Part shown: in pieces, positions 10,514-21,616 of the stretch
How positions within the stretch are numbered: the stretch's first letter is position 1
How the letters are laid out: every line of letters begins with the position of its first letter
Assembly (NCBI GenBank): GCA_963662175.1
Contig: OY759218.1
Coordinates: 53,575,427 to 53,639,426, forward strand
Origin: Aradus depressus
Lineage: Eukaryota; Arthropoda; Insecta; Hemiptera; Aradidae
Length of the DNA: 64,000 nt
Reading direction: 5' to 3'
The notes under the pieces: model-generated
What the model was told of the DNA's origin: nothing
Databases searched by the model: none
The model's input: the letters and a program-made list of their open reading frames with translations, nothing else
Translations under genes and position numbers: made by a program

Positions 10514-11055
10514 ATGTTTTACTTTTTTCTTTACTTTTATAATTTTTAATAAAAACTGCTTTTTTTTTTGCCTCAATAATGTTGGTCGCAACTGTTGCCA
10601 TGACGCAACGACCAGCTACCAAGAGGACTTGATAGATAGTAGATGTCCTGATAGGCGTGAGAGAGGAAGGCTACCCAGCGGTAGCTCCTCAGGGCGAAAT
10701 TTAAAAGCAATGAATATTAAGATTATTATCACTGAATATTATGATTTTGTTTCAAGAAGTGGGCGGATGCAATTTGGGATTATAGTAAGTCACGGTTCCA
10801 TCTCCTCTTCAATCTCCTGGGAGGATTGTGTGGCAAGTGTGGTGAAGAAAGTGAGTGGATGTATGGATTTGGGTGTGAATGCAATTTGCTGTGGAAACGT
10901 CTGTAAAGGTCCTGAATTGTGTCGTGTATTGTGTTTATCTTGAGGTCATTGTGAAGTGTTCTGTTACTTACGTATGGTGGGCATTATGTAATGAGTCTGA
11001 GTGTCTTTGACTGGAAAACCTGGATACGTTTCAGGTTAGATATTTTAGCCGAACA
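10514..11055. other. Unassigned stretch
   Basis: No repeat or protein family recognised. A 104-codon open frame (10629-10943, +) has no family-like motif and no splice context I trust. The stretch splits an HP-MITE from a minus-oriented Rep-B body, so it may be an insertion. Confidence 0.4.
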
Positions 11056-11540
11056 GTAGATTTGTAATATTTTATAATTCGTTGCAACGCGATACAATTT
11101 AAACATTACTTGAAGTATTTCCTACAGAAATTTTTTTAACATTATTTGAGGCACTTTGATCGTATTGGTCCTATCTCAAATCTAAGAAATTAGCAATTGG
11201 AAATGTTATACGAAACATTTTTGGTAAGAAACAATTTTTCGATTGGACTAACCGTTTTCAAGTAAATCAAGGACACGTCTAAAAATATGTGTTTCAAAAC
11301 AGTATTTCAGGACAGTTTTCGGCAGGTATCTCGACAACCGGACGTCTTCCGAAAAATAGTGTTTCATATAAAATGTGCCTTTCAGTTTCCTCCACAACAT
11401 TTATTTGAAAGGTTTTTTCATTAGGTCATAAATATAATCGGTAAAATAAACTTAGGTCCTGAAGTAAAGTGGTCTCAATTGTCGTCAGATTTCAGTCAAA
11501 ATCTAATCAGATCTAAGTTAGCACATTTTGGCTTCTCCAT
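11056..11540 (-). repeat. Rep-B body, minus orientation
   Basis: Shares with the other copies GTAAGAAACAATTTTTCGAT-GGACTAACCG, then TATCTCG-AA-CGG, AATGTGCCTTT and AGTAAAGTGGTCTCAATT followed by the ATCTAATCAGATCTAAGTTAG block. It faces the plus-oriented copy at 11868, so the two make a divergent pair. Confidence 0.7.
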
Positions 11541-11867
11541 CCCAAATGAATATATATTTTATATTTAAAACTCTTGACAGAAGTTCAAATGTCAATAAAT
11601 GTAGTACTATAATTTTTATATTGTTAAAGAAAATAACCAAATTAATTGAACAAATGAACAATTTTTTTTTTGTTCACTGTCTTACTAATGTTATTGACCG
11701 GGAAAACGATTCAAAAGAAAATTAGCCGACCGACCTACTTGAAAATAATAAAAAAATTGCTAGTATAAATAAAATAATAGTAACAAAATAAAAGAAAATC
11801 AAATAATTGCTGTACCACATAGATATAGATAAGACTATTCTTTATTACTCTCTTATATCTATATTAT
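11541..11867. other. A+T-rich spacer between two opposed Rep-B copies
   Basis: No gene or known repeat seen; a T10 run and AATAAAA-type low-complexity DNA. The short open frame here has no family features. Confidence 0.5.
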
Positions 11868-12440
11868 AAGAAAGTATTGTTTTCGTCCGAAAATCCGAGA
11901 TGGAGTTTCAACGGATTTTCACGTTTGAAGGTCCCCTGAACTATTTTTGCGATGGTATTTGTGTGTGTGAATGTTGTGAGCGATCTAACGCAAAAATTCG
12001 AGATGGAGTTTTCAACGGATTTTCACGTTTGAAGGTCCCCTGAACTATTTTTGCGATGGTATTTGTGTGTGTGAATGTTGTGAGAGATCTAACGCAAAAA
12101 TCCGAGATGGAGTTTTCAACGGATTGATTTCGCGATGATATATGTCTGTGATTGAAACATTGTGTGCACTCTAACTGAGAAAAGATTGTAGCTCGGGACT
12201 TGCAATTTGAGATGAAAATGTGACATGTGCTAACTTAGATCTGACTAGATTTTGGCCGAAATCGAACGAAAATTAAGACCACTTTACTTTGGAAGAAATA
12301 ATGAAGGTAGGAAATATTTCTAAGTAATGTTTAAGTATATAATCTAAGAGGTTAGTTCCGCCAGTAAATATATTAGTAATTAAAAATGTTTAAGTTGTAA
12401 CGCATAGACTTTTGAAATAAATGTTTATTATTTGTCGTTT
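11868..12440 (+). repeat. Rep-B head and body with a tandem duplication
   Basis: It begins TATAAGAAAGTATTGTTTTC and contains GAGATGGAGTTT-CAACGGA and AAGGTCCCCTGAA. A segment of 103-104 bp is repeated: GAGATGGAG occurs at about 11897, 12000 and 12104, with nearly identical DNA between. The body then has GGCCGAAATCGA, AAGACCACTTTACTT and TAAGTAATGTTTAAG. Confidence 0.75.
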
Positions 12441-12513
12441 TTTAATTAAAAAGGATAAAAAATAATGAAAAAGCACTTATATACATTCCTAACTCTTCAA
12501 TTTTCACATAGAA

Positions 12514-12790
12514 AAAATATGTGATGTGGCCATAACATAACTTCCTTATACCAACCACTTTTGTCCAGTTCACTCTCCCTCCCCGCATTCAAAATCATTT
12601 CATACTGGCTTTACTGTGTATAAGAAAGTCACTTTCAGAATTATACTGTACAATGAAAGGCAGAAAACGGCTGACGCCAACACCTCACTTTCATATACCC
12701 AGTAATGCCAGTTTGAGAGGAGGGTGAGAGATGTGTACAAAAAAGGTTGGTATATTACATGTTATGAAAACATCACATATTTTTTCTGGT
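12514..12790. mobile_element. HP-MITE copy, 3' module of the Rep-B to its left
   Basis: ATGTGATGTGGCCATAACAT opens the left arm and ATGTTATGAAAACATCACAT closes the right arm. Inside are CTTATACCAACCACTTTTGT and its inverse (partly lost), plus the conserved centre TATAAGAAAGTCACTTTCAG and GCTGTACAATGAAA-like block. Confidence 0.75.
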
Positions 12791-13115
12791 TTTGATTAAC
12801 GACATGTCTTATAATTCTTTGTGAAAATTGAAGCGTCATGAGTGTATATAAGTACAGGCAAACGCCTAGAAATGGCATGAAAGATAGTGATTTTTCCGGA
12901 TAACACCGGGGACTAATGCTAGTTAACTGTATACTCTACTGAGCTAACCCTGATTTTTGGGGTATAGAAATAGGCGGAATCAGTATAGTTAGTGCTGCCT
13001 GTGAGATATCAACTTCCTGATAACGATATCTCCAGGAGCAGACAACCTAATGTGGATATTTTTCTTTCTCCCAAAGGCGATGGCAGAATTATTTTTTAAG
13101 GCAGGGGGGAGGGGG

Positions 13116-13275
13116 GATTTAGCTCAGTGGTATGCGTGCTTGCTTACTGAGCTCAAGATCGCGGGTTCGAAACACGGCCGAGGCCCTTAGTTTGTTTTAT
13201 CTGGGAGGTAAAAAAAAAAATTAAGCACGCCGTCCTTCGGATGGGACGTTAAGCGATGGTCTCTAGCCTGTGTGA
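13116..13275 (+). mobile_element. SINE-1 copy, 3' truncated
   Basis: Intact tRNA-derived head: TAGCTCAGTGGTATGCGTGC (A box) and GATCGCGGGTTCGAAACAC (B box). TTATCTGGGAGGTAAA and the CGTCCTTCGGATGGGACG block follow, and it stops after GCGATGGTCTCTAGCCTGTG. The first bases are changed next to a G-run. Confidence 0.85.
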
Positions 13276-13440
13276 AAGCTTAGCAGAAATTCTTATTCGA
13301 CAACAAACTCTGACGTTAGAGTTTAACGGATATAAATATTATAATATTATCAACTCCAAAATCCTAATAATAACTGGATACAGAGTGAACGTATCGAAGA
13401 GAAATTTTATATTTGATTCAGAAGTCAATAATTAAGTGAG

Positions 13441-13800
13441 CTAAACTTTGAACTTAAGTCGAAGGGTTCAGTGTTTAAAGGGGGAGCAGAAACTTAGTTT
13501 ATTACAAATAAATATCGCCGGTGATTCACCAACAATTTTTTTTTTCTTGTTTAATTCTTCGAGTCATAAGAAAATTTGGTCATAAAATCTCATGACCTGC
13601 TGTCACTTCAATATAGCCAAATAAAAAGTGATCAACGGTGGTTCAAGCTTACTAACCGACATTAATCGTTAAGGCCGACTGCAAAAAATGGTTAGGGGCT
13701 GCCATAATTTACGAAACGCGTCAAGATGGAGGATGGGGAAATCGAACTTTGTGACAGGATAGGGGGTCCTATGAAAATATTACGTAACGCAGTTTTCACT
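13441..13800 (+). other. Rep-A end fragment and a transposon-end-like palindrome
   Basis: Bases 13441-13545 end in ATCGCCGGTGATTCACCAAC, the distal end of Rep-A. At 13690-13800 TTACGAAACGC faces the inverted ATTACGTAACGC about 100 bases on, separated by purine-rich DNA. The same motif pair occurs at 62650-62715. These look like ends of one DNA-transposon family. Confidence 0.45.
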
Positions 13801-13946
13801 ATTTCCTCATCCTTTAAGAAGGCAACTTTCATGAAACAATTATAATTAATTTTTCTATCAATTTTAATTATTTTTAGAATTTATTTTGCATTCTAAAATC
13901 AATTTATCACGTTTTTACTTTCTAATTAATAGCATATTATTATAAG

Positions 13947-14855
13947 GAAGTATTGTAATCGTGAGAAAAGCCGAGATCGAGTTTCCAACGGAATTTAAAG
14001 TTTGAAAGGCCCCTGAATATGTTTTTACCATTCTCGCGATGATGTCTGAGTGTGCGTGTGAGATGAAACTTTGTGAACGCAAACTATTGTAGCAATAAAC
14101 TTGGAATTTGAGATGAAAATGTCACATGGACTAACTTAGATCTCATTAGATATTGGCCGAAATCAGACAAAAATTAAGACCACTTTACTTCGAGTTCTAA
14201 GTACACTTTACAAGACACTGCACATTTTTATGACAACCAAAAAATCTCTTCAAATAAAGAGAAAACTAAAAGGCTCATTATATATTTAGAAAAAAAAACG
14301 AACCGAAAAACATCCTAAAATGACGTTTTGGAACCTTTTTATTACGTTTGCTTGCTTTACTCGCAAACGGTTAGTCCCAAATTGTTCCTTGTTAAATTTC
14401 CAACCATCAAAATACCCTCAAATTGAGATAGCATCAATATGAACAAAGTTATACAACTCCAAAGAATGATCAATAAACAGTAAGAAATTGATTCAAAGTA
14501 GTGTTTAAATTGGCAACGAATTTTAAAATATGTTTTATTACTGTTAGATCTTTTATAAAAAAGTGCATGTGTGGGTATGGCCATAACATTTGGGTATGGC
14601 CATTTCTTGTACCAACCACATTTTTACAGATCACTCTCTCCCTCCTCCTCCTCTTCCCTCTCAAATTCATCTCAAAGTGGCATTCTTTTACTCTCAGAAT
14701 TACGATGTACAATGAAACAAAGAAAACGGCTGATGCCAACACATTAGTTTATTAAACCCAGTATGAAATGAATTTGAGATGGGGTAGAAGAATGAAGAGT
14801 GATCTGTAGAAACCTGCTTGTTATCTTATGGCCACATTATATATTTTACTATTAC
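13947..14855 (+). repeat. Rep-B copy with its HP-MITE end
   Basis: It opens TATAAGGAAGTATTGTAATC and CGAGATCGAGTTTCCAACGG, and continues through GGCCGAAATCAGACAAAAAT, ACCACTTTACTTCGAG and CAAACGGTTAGTCC. From about 14578 it enters the palindromic module (CTTGTACCAACCACATTTTT ... GAGTGATCTGTAGAAACCTG) and ends near ATGGCCACATTATATA. This is a nearly complete but diverged family member. Confidence 0.75.
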
Positions 14856-14929
14856 TATTTGTTTCATGTGAAATTTAAGTGATACCCAATAGTCTCAAGT
14901 CACAACGACCTCTGATTGCAAAATTAAAA

Positions 14930-15325
14930 AAAAAAAAAAAGTCTGTGTGGGTGTGGGTGTGTCTGGGGGGTGTCTGTGTGGTGTGTCTGTGTGGGTGTGT
15001 GTGTGGGTGTGTCTGTGAGCACGGTAACTCCCGACAGAATGTATCGATACGAAATCTTATATGTGTATCCAGAACCCCTTAAAGACGAAACATATTAATT
15101 TTCTGACAAATTGACCGAAGGGAAGGAGAGATCAGAAGGGAGCTCAAATCAACTGCCGAATGTACGTATCGACACAAAATTTAGTAAGAGGATTCAGAAG
15201 TCTCTGTCAAAGTCAACTATTGATTTAAACAGTTGTTTGTTGTTAGAGGGAGAGGAAAACTTAATTAATTCGTGCTGTGAAAGTACATTGCTCATGATTC
15301 ACCAACGCCGTTTTTTCTATTACTT
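14930..15325 (+). repeat. Rep-A copy with GT-rich stretch
   Basis: A GT-rich tract at 14942-15020 precedes AACTCCCGACAGAATG. Then come ATCGATACGAAATCTTATAT, GACCGAAGGGAAGG, ATCGACACAAAATTTAGTAA, and the end TACATTGCTCATGATTCACC. The GT-rich part corresponds to the GTGTGTCTGTGAACAC block of the family, expanded here. Confidence 0.75.
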
Positions 15326-15817
15326 CACGATTATTAGTTTTGAAGATATAAGGACATGGGAAGTTCTACGTCAAAAATATGTTATTCATGTCCACCACTG
15401 AAGCTTAGGTAGGGAAAATCGACTATCACGAATGGTTGGTTTCCCTCGAGATGAAAGCGGACTTTGGTTTGCGTTGTGCCTGGAGTGCGAGTGCGGAAGA
15501 CTCGCCCAAGGTCGCACTTTTTGCCCTCAGCCGCTAGACATGTCTGCTCAGCCCCACCCAGTTTTTTGTGCCCCCTTCCCGTTCCCACCCCTCGTCCCTC
15601 CCCATGTCTGTGTCTGTCCCATGTCTAGGCAGCCCTAGACAACCATTCTCAACCCTATAGAAAAACATTATTTCAGATTCATCAAGTTTTATAAAATTTT
15701 AGCTAATTTCTATAAGAATCAGCTTATTCAGCAGCCAATCTTATCCACTAAAAGATGTGTAGGAAGCTCTATCAACACTTTTTAGTTGATATATTGATCA
15801 AATTATAAAGTGGTCAA
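15326..15817. other. Unassigned stretch with a G+C-rich patch
   Basis: Bases 15430-15640 are distinctly richer in G+C than their surroundings, with open frames on both strands (15432-15638 + and 15382-15588 -). Neither frame shows a domain, and no splice pair was convincing. I cannot say whether it is an exon or an older insertion. Confidence 0.35.
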
Positions 15818-16510
15818 TCACCGGCAATGTACTTCCACAGCCCGAATTAATCAACTAAGTTTTCGCTCTCCCTCTAACCCCAATGAACAGGTTTAATCGA
15901 TAATTAACTTACACAGGGATTTCTAAATCCTCTTACTAAATTTTGTATCGATACATTCGGCAGTTATTGGGGTTTTTGATAAGAGCCCCCTTTCCCTTCG
16001 GCTGATTTCCCAAAAAATTAATACCTGTCGTCCTTATGGGTTTTGAATTTACATATGAAATTTCGTGCCGATAAATTCATGACATCGGGAGTTATTACAG
16101 TTGTGTTAAGCTCTCCACTAATCCCCGATTTCATCGATCAAAGGGCGTCCTTATGGAGAAAAAAATGTTTGTTTTCATTAATTCTATTAGGAGTGTTCAT
16201 AGACACATATACAAACAGACAGGGAATTTGTTTCCCATTTTTGGAACAAGAGGATTCGAATACATGAAATGCTGATAAAAATACCGGGGGGGGGGGGGGG
16301 GGGGGGGGGAGAGAGAGAGAGAGAGATTAACACAAAACCCAAATAACTGCCCAAGTCGAATGGACACAAAATTTAATATGTTTTTACATAATATAAGAAC
16401 TCAGAATCCCCAATTGGTTTCAGAGAGCGAAAACGTAGTTGATTAATTCAGGCTAAGGAACTCGGCAACTGTTGCCGGTCATTCACAGACGACTTTTTAC
16501 TAGGCTATAT
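15818..16510. repeat. Rep-A pair, minus then plus orientation, with a G24 tract
   Basis: Bases 15818-16270 are minus-oriented Rep-A (TCAATCACCGGCAATGTACT at its start). Bases 16276-16510 are plus-oriented and end GTTGCCGGTCATTCACAG. The G-run of the plus unit has grown to 24 G at 16286-16309, followed by (GA)n. Confidence 0.75.
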
Positions 16511-16699
16511 TGACCAAATCAAAGAAAGTTATCAAGTTTCCGCTTCGATCTTGCGCTAGGTGGTACATTTGTACAGAAATCAGCTTTATACTAGTCAATC
16601 TTAACTTTCTTAAATACCAGCGTGAATCACCAGAAATGTACTTCCTCAGATAGAATTATTTGTAATCAAGTAATCGTGCTTGTCTGTCACGATTCAAAC

Positions 16700-16850
16700 C
16701 TGACTGAAGCTCAACAAAACATTGAGCACGCCGTCTTTCGGAGGAGACGTTAAATGGCTGTCCCGTGCCTGTGAGATGCCACAATAATTTGCATTTCAGA
16801 TTATTAACACTTCTACACTGAATAAAGGCAAAATTTAGGACTACCATAGT
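16700..16850 (+). mobile_element. SINE-1 fragment, decayed
   Basis: GAGCACGCCGTCTTTCGGAG, GACGTTAAATGGCTGTCCCG and GGCAAAATTTAGGACTACCA follow the SINE-1 body order. The head is lost. Confidence 0.65.
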
Positions 16851-17639
16851 ACAGCTACCAGGAAAGGGATAAAAGTAGTGGTTGCTTAGGTCCCTAGGTG
16901 CCCCCCAGAGAAGTCATCAAGTTTTTCCTATCTAACTACCGCTATGCACTTTTGTTTAGAAATCAGCTTATCTTACTACAAACAACATGGAAACTACAAT
17001 GTTTTCGTGGAACCTCCCCAGAATACGATGAAGAGAGGAAAATTTCCTCATTTAATGTCTGTTCGTGTGATAACTTTCAAACGCTTATTTCCATTTTTTC
17101 AAACTTTGCACAAAAATCATTATTATGGAAAGGAATGATCGAGTTAGTTAATCAAAAAAAATCGGACGATTGTACAGTGGCCAAAAAGCCCGATCTAGCA
17201 GGACAAAATTCGTTTTATTAGTCAAAAAACCTGGTTATTTCTGTTACAATAAATACTTGGAAATCAGTCACAAGAATTGTGGCATCAGGTACCGAAGATA
17301 TTTTCGAGTTTTCAGACAAAATATTGGAGGTGGGGCGACGCCCAAAGTTACTACCGGGGCATGTCCGAAAAAGCGTTTTTGTTTTTTTCACCTAGTAATA
17401 CTTAGTTTATATTATCCATACCCATGGAGGCTTTATATTATCCATACCCATGGAGGCTTTATATTATCCATACCCATGGAGGCTTTCAAGACATTTAAGT
17501 ACTTCAATATCCCCAAAACAAATTGTGGTTGAGTGAATTATTATTGCTGAATTTAGAATTATATGAGAAATTAAAACAACAAAAATACCGAAAAAACAAA
17601 TTTTAAGTTCTTATTTTAATGTGAAAATAAACAATAACA
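16851..17639. repeat. Unassigned stretch with a 26-bp tandem repeat
   Basis: Three perfect copies of a 26-bp unit (TATTATCCATACCCATGGAG core) lie at 17406-17483. At 16865-16910 AAGGGATAAAAGTAGTGGTT and TAGGTCCCTAGGTG recur in diverged form at 19315-19355. No supported gene was found. Confidence 0.6.
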
Positions 17640-18115
17640 ACAAACTTTATTTGGGCCAGAACAAACTTAGTTCTTTACACAAAATATTACATGGAACTAT
17701 CAAATAGTGTCTTGGTTCACCTCGGCTTGAGCCTTCTGTGGAGATTAGGCAGTCCAAGATTATATTGGGCCGCTCCGGAACCCAGGCCTAGTCTGTCGCG
17801 ATAGGTTTCCACCAAGGACCTCAGATAGGCTGCCACTTGAGAAACTCCTAACTCCTCATGAATTTGGCTGTTCCGGGCAAACCATGGTGCATTCAGAGAC
17901 ACACAAAGTATTTTGTTCAGAAATGTTTGTAGTCGTGTTGTGAGTGAAGGACTGGCGCCATGCCATATTGGACAGGCGTATGTTAACAGAAGAAGAAAAT
18001 ATAAAAATTTACAAACTTGTATGCCGAATTTAACTTTCCCAGTTGTACGAAGTAAAGGGCACAACTTTCCGAAAGTTGTAAATCGGTCAGAAATTGGATG
18101 TTGAGTGATCATCAG
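17640..18115 (-). pseudogene. jockey-type LINE, C-terminal end of ORF2
   Basis: The minus-strand frame reads LLLTYACPIWHGAS, then LNKILCVSLNAPWFARNSQI and LGVSQVAAYLRSLVETYRDR, ending NLHRRLKPR before a stop at 17717. This is the usual end of a jockey reverse-transcriptase protein, with the NAPWF block. The tail includes GCCCAAATAAAGTTTG (AATAAA). The frame runs upstream into Rep-A sequence at about 18115-18172, which shows where the LINE was cut; those first residues are not LINE protein. Confidence 0.8.
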
Positions 18116-18149
18116 AATTTCATGTCTCAGGTTTTCTGTGTTCAATCCT

Positions 18150-18505
18150 CCTCTAAACCCCCTTTCGGCCAATTCGACTGAAAATCAATAGGTGTCTTAC
18201 TGTGAGGGACATTTCAATCCTCATACAAAATTTCGTAGTGATACATTCATTACATCGGCAGTTATTAATGTTTTTGGGTTAAGTCTCCCTCTAATCCTTC
18301 ACTTACGTAACGCCGATTAGGCTGAAAATCAATAGATATTGTTCTTGTGGCGCATGATCCGCATATACAAGTTTGTGTTGTTGTATTCATTTTGTCAGGT
18401 TATCGTATTCAGATTTTATTTTTAATTTTTGGAATCAGGGAGTCGGAAACATAACATTTCGATGGAAACTCAACATTTTTGAACTACACAATTTTCCCCA
18501 TACAA
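18150..18505 (-). repeat. Rep-A piece
   Basis: TTCGGCCAATTCGACTGAAA, TTCGTAGTGATACATTCATT and GGCAGTTATTAATGTTTTTG appear in minus orientation, and then the head block AACATTTCGATGGAAA. The adjoining jockey fragment abuts it. Confidence 0.7.
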
Positions 18506-19497
18506 TGTGTAGAATGGGATACAATATGAGTGCTGAAAATTTCAAATTTTGAGCTCAAGATGGAGGCAGGACTTCTTGGCAAAACATGTCATACTTAAAT
18601 TGGCGAATCATAAGTGAGTAGATGTTGGTAAAAGAAGAAATTTCCTCTTAATTTTAGAGTCATAATAGCAAGAGCAGTATCATCTCAAACCCGTTGTTCC
18701 TAGTTTTAAATTGAAAACATCTGGTGATAATTATTATCTAATGAAAATGAGACTGCAGTAATTCTTCATGTTTTTTTAAAAATTGCATCTCTATCAATTA
18801 CATTTTCTATTATGCATCTCCTCAGCTATAAGTAGTAAAGGGGAAGTTATGTCCTATTTCCTTATCAATGAATATTGTGAATACGAAGTAAGTCTGACCG
18901 GCCACGTAACATCCCCTAGACACATAGCTGGGCAAGTGGCATTCATCAATTGTTTCGTTCCCAACATCGAAATGCAAATTTGAAATTTTAAGAGTACCTT
19001 CATTATATTGAAAGCAGGTTGTTCCGTCCTCTCAAGGGCGGAGAGTGCATCCGAAACGAGTTTAACTTTGTTTTATTTTTTGTAAGGGGTCCTATTTTGG
19101 AAAACTGGTTGTGAAGATGGCGAAAGGGGAAGGCCATAGTTTACAAAGGGCCCGTACCGGGGTTCGTATGCAAATTAGCCACCGCCCGGTTTAGGGATGT
19201 AGGGGTACGCAACGGTTTAGCGCAAACACACTGCTAAAACATACAACAAACACAACGGTCCCATGCTATTCATAGTATAAAGCAAGTTATGTAATCTGTC
19301 AAAAATTCGACAGGGAAGGGATAAGAGCACTGAATGCTTAGGCCTCTAGGTGGCCATGCCATTCCATCCAGTGTGCCTATCTAGGCTGCTATAGGAAAGC
19401 GCATCTTTCTGGCATGTAAGAAAGCTCACATGAACAGTAAGAATAGTACACACTAGGTAAATAAAATATAAACAAAAAAGACAATACAAACAATTCA
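18506..19497. other. Unassigned stretch
   Basis: No gene supported. Bases 18833-18850 (TAAAGGGGAAGTTATGTCC) resemble the Rep-A head. A G+C-richer patch at 19100-19220 (CCGTACCGGGGTTCG) is unique within the window. Confidence 0.4.
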
Positions 19498-19655
19498 TGA
19501 GCGACATAACCTCATAGTTAAAGCCCGGGCATGAGGGAAAAATGAGCATAACCATGACAAGATAGATAACAAGCAGCTGTGTCGGACTCAGGGCCACCAC
19601 AGAGACAATAAGACCTCTAGTTGTGACATCAAAGTAAAACCTGTGCATGAGTAAG
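19498..19655 (+). mobile_element. SINE-1 tail fragments
   Basis: GACATAACCTCATAGTTAAA plus GCCCGGGCATGAG matches the SINE-1 3' end. A second diverged tail (GTGTCGGACTCAGGGCCACC, then CCTGTGCATGAGTAAG) follows at 19575-19655. Confidence 0.5.
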
Positions 19656-19964
19656 AAAAAAAAAAGCTACACAAGGTCTCTATTCGAAATGCCTGCAGAT
19701 GAATTTCAGCTGAAAATACAGTTTTTTTGATCTTGAAGAAATTCAGATAAAATAAATGACCTCTGCATCCTGTTTTCTTTCTCATTCTTTATATCCTGTG
19801 CACTTTCCAAATAAAACGAGGCGTGATTGCACTTTTGTGTGAATTTTTTCTGAGTAAGTAACAGACACGTATTGACATTCAGCTAATTGACAAACAATTC
19901 GTGAATAACCGACAATTCGTTTTCACAATATACTTCCCCAGCTCACGTTTGTTTTAACAAAAAC

Positions 19965-21130
19965 TTATTAATAACTTTCCCAGCTATACGAAGTAGGTAT
20001 AGGGGAAGTTATGTAGGTAATCTGTGAAAATTCGATGCGGAATTTTCAACGGAATTTAGTGTTTTCCGATCTCTAGATTCCAAATATGAAAAAAAAAAAT
20101 TCTGTGTGTCTGTGAACACGATAACTCCCGATAGAATGAATGTATCAATACGAAATTTTATTTGTGAATTTAGAACCTAACGACGACACCTGTCGTTTTT
20201 CAGCCAAATCGACCAAATAGAAGAGGGGAATTAGGGGGAGACTTAATTCAAAAACTCTAATAACTGCAGACTTAATGAATGTATCGACAAAAAATTTAAT
20301 ATGTGAATTCAAAAACCCTATGAGGACTACACGTTAATTTTCAGCAGAAGGGAAGGGGGGATCAGAGGGGCTCAATTCAAAATCCCAATAACTGCCCATG
20401 TAATGAATGTATCAACATGAAATTTAATATTTAAAGTCAAAACCGAATGAGGATGGGACGTTAAGCGATGGTCCCGAGCCTGTACCATGTCAGGTACTCG
20501 TTAAACACCCCTACCCTGGGTGCATAAAAATTTAGGGTAGGCAAAATTTAGTACTCCCACAGTAGAGTCGGGCTCATGTCCACCAGAGTAACGAAAGAGC
20601 GCACTGGTAGTAGGCGATATGACCTCCTAGTTAAAGCCTGGCATGAATCATAATAACTAACTATAACCTGTCAAATTTCAGCAATATCGGCTAAATGGAA
20701 GAGAGGGTTCAGGGGAGGGGATCGAATTCAAAAACCTTAACTGCACAAGTAATGAATTTATCGACACAAAATTTAGTAGATATGAGGATCTAGGAACCTC
20801 TATGTAAGTCAACTGTTGAATATTAGCGGAAACGGTCCACTGATTTTGTAGGGGGAGCGAAAAGTTAATTGATTAATTTGTTTTGGGGAAGTAAATAGCC
20901 GGTGATTCACCGACGCCTTATTTATTAAAAATAACGGAACATTGAGTGTGCAGAGCTACTGCAGGATCCAGATTCTACTGAAGACACATCAACAGGGAAA
21001 AGGTTGAAAAGGATTCGATGAATCATTTCTACCTCCCTAGCTCGAATTATTTGTAAACAACTAAGTTTCAGTTTAATTTCATGTCGATTCATTCATTACG
21101 TGAACTGTTTTAGGTTTTTTAGTCAAGTCT
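19965..21130. repeat. Rep-A compound copy (plus arm, spacer, minus arm)
   Basis: The plus arm starts CCCAGCTATACGAAGTAGG and has the head TTTTCAACGGAATTTAGTGT, three internal units each with AATGTATCGACA-type cores and G-rich runs, and ends GCCGGTGATTCACCGACG at 20930. A spacer with AGCTACTGCAGGATCCAG follows, then a minus arm from about 21030. The same spacer is in the foldback at 47262-49190. SINE-1 interrupts the plus arm at 20454. Confidence 0.8.
20454..20660 (+). mobile_element. SINE-1 copy, 5' truncated, inside Rep-A
   Basis: It starts at GGGACGTTAAGCGATGGTCC and runs to CATAATAACTAACTATA. Comparison with the uninterrupted Rep-A at 38580 (AATGAGGACATAACCTGTCA) places the insertion between GAGGA and ATAACCTGTCA. 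Confidence 0.85.
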
Positions 21131-21171
21131 CCCCCCTTCTAATCCTATTCTTCCCAATTATTTCACAATTG

Positions 21172-21615
21172 GTCTCAGGAAAATATAAAACTCATTTGAA
21201 TTACACAAATTACCCAGCTAAATTTCAGCTTAACTCTGTTTGTCCACTTTGTAACAGTAACAATGATAACATACTCCATCTTCTCATAACTTGTCCAATG
21301 TTAAACCAATATAGAAACAAATTTATCAATAAATATATTTTAAACTATAATGCAATCTCCGATAAAATAATTATTTTTTGAAGTATTGATGACGATGAAA
21401 AAATCAATAATATATTTATTTTCGTAACTAATAGTTTAAAATTTAGAAAAACAGTTTTATTATGATTTGCCCTCTCGTTTACCTTATACATTTCACAACA
21501 GTTGGTATTTTTCTTTTCTTTACTTCGGCCCATATTTATGTTCGAATATATTTTTTGCGTTCTGTGTTGATATAGTGGAAACACTAATGAATAAAATAAA
21601 ATGATAGATAAAACA
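21172..21615 (+). pseudogene. LINE C-terminal end with zinc-knuckle-like motif
   Basis: The frame reads GKYKTHLNYTNYPAKFQL, then CPLCNSNNDNILHLLITCPM, a CxxC-x8-H-x4-C motif found at the end of many LINE ORF2 proteins, before a stop near 21379. The 3' tail runs to AATAAAATGATAGATAAAA. Clade not determined. The 93-codon open frame begins upstream in Rep-A sequence. Confidence 0.65.
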
Positions 21616-21616
21616 C

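Noticed and set aside
15007..15082. Cysteine/valine-rich peptide in the frame 14879-15082
   Set aside because: Translation of the GT-rich stretch of Rep-A.
17717..18172. One continuous 151-residue protein
   Set aside because: The first 20 or so residues are Rep-A sequence fused in frame by chance to a jockey C-terminus.
19975..20000. AGCTATACGAAGTA in Rep-A heads looks like a lox-type site (ACTTCGTATA)
   Set aside because: Only part of one arm matches, there is no inverted second arm at 8 bp, and it is simply a conserved word of the Rep-A head.
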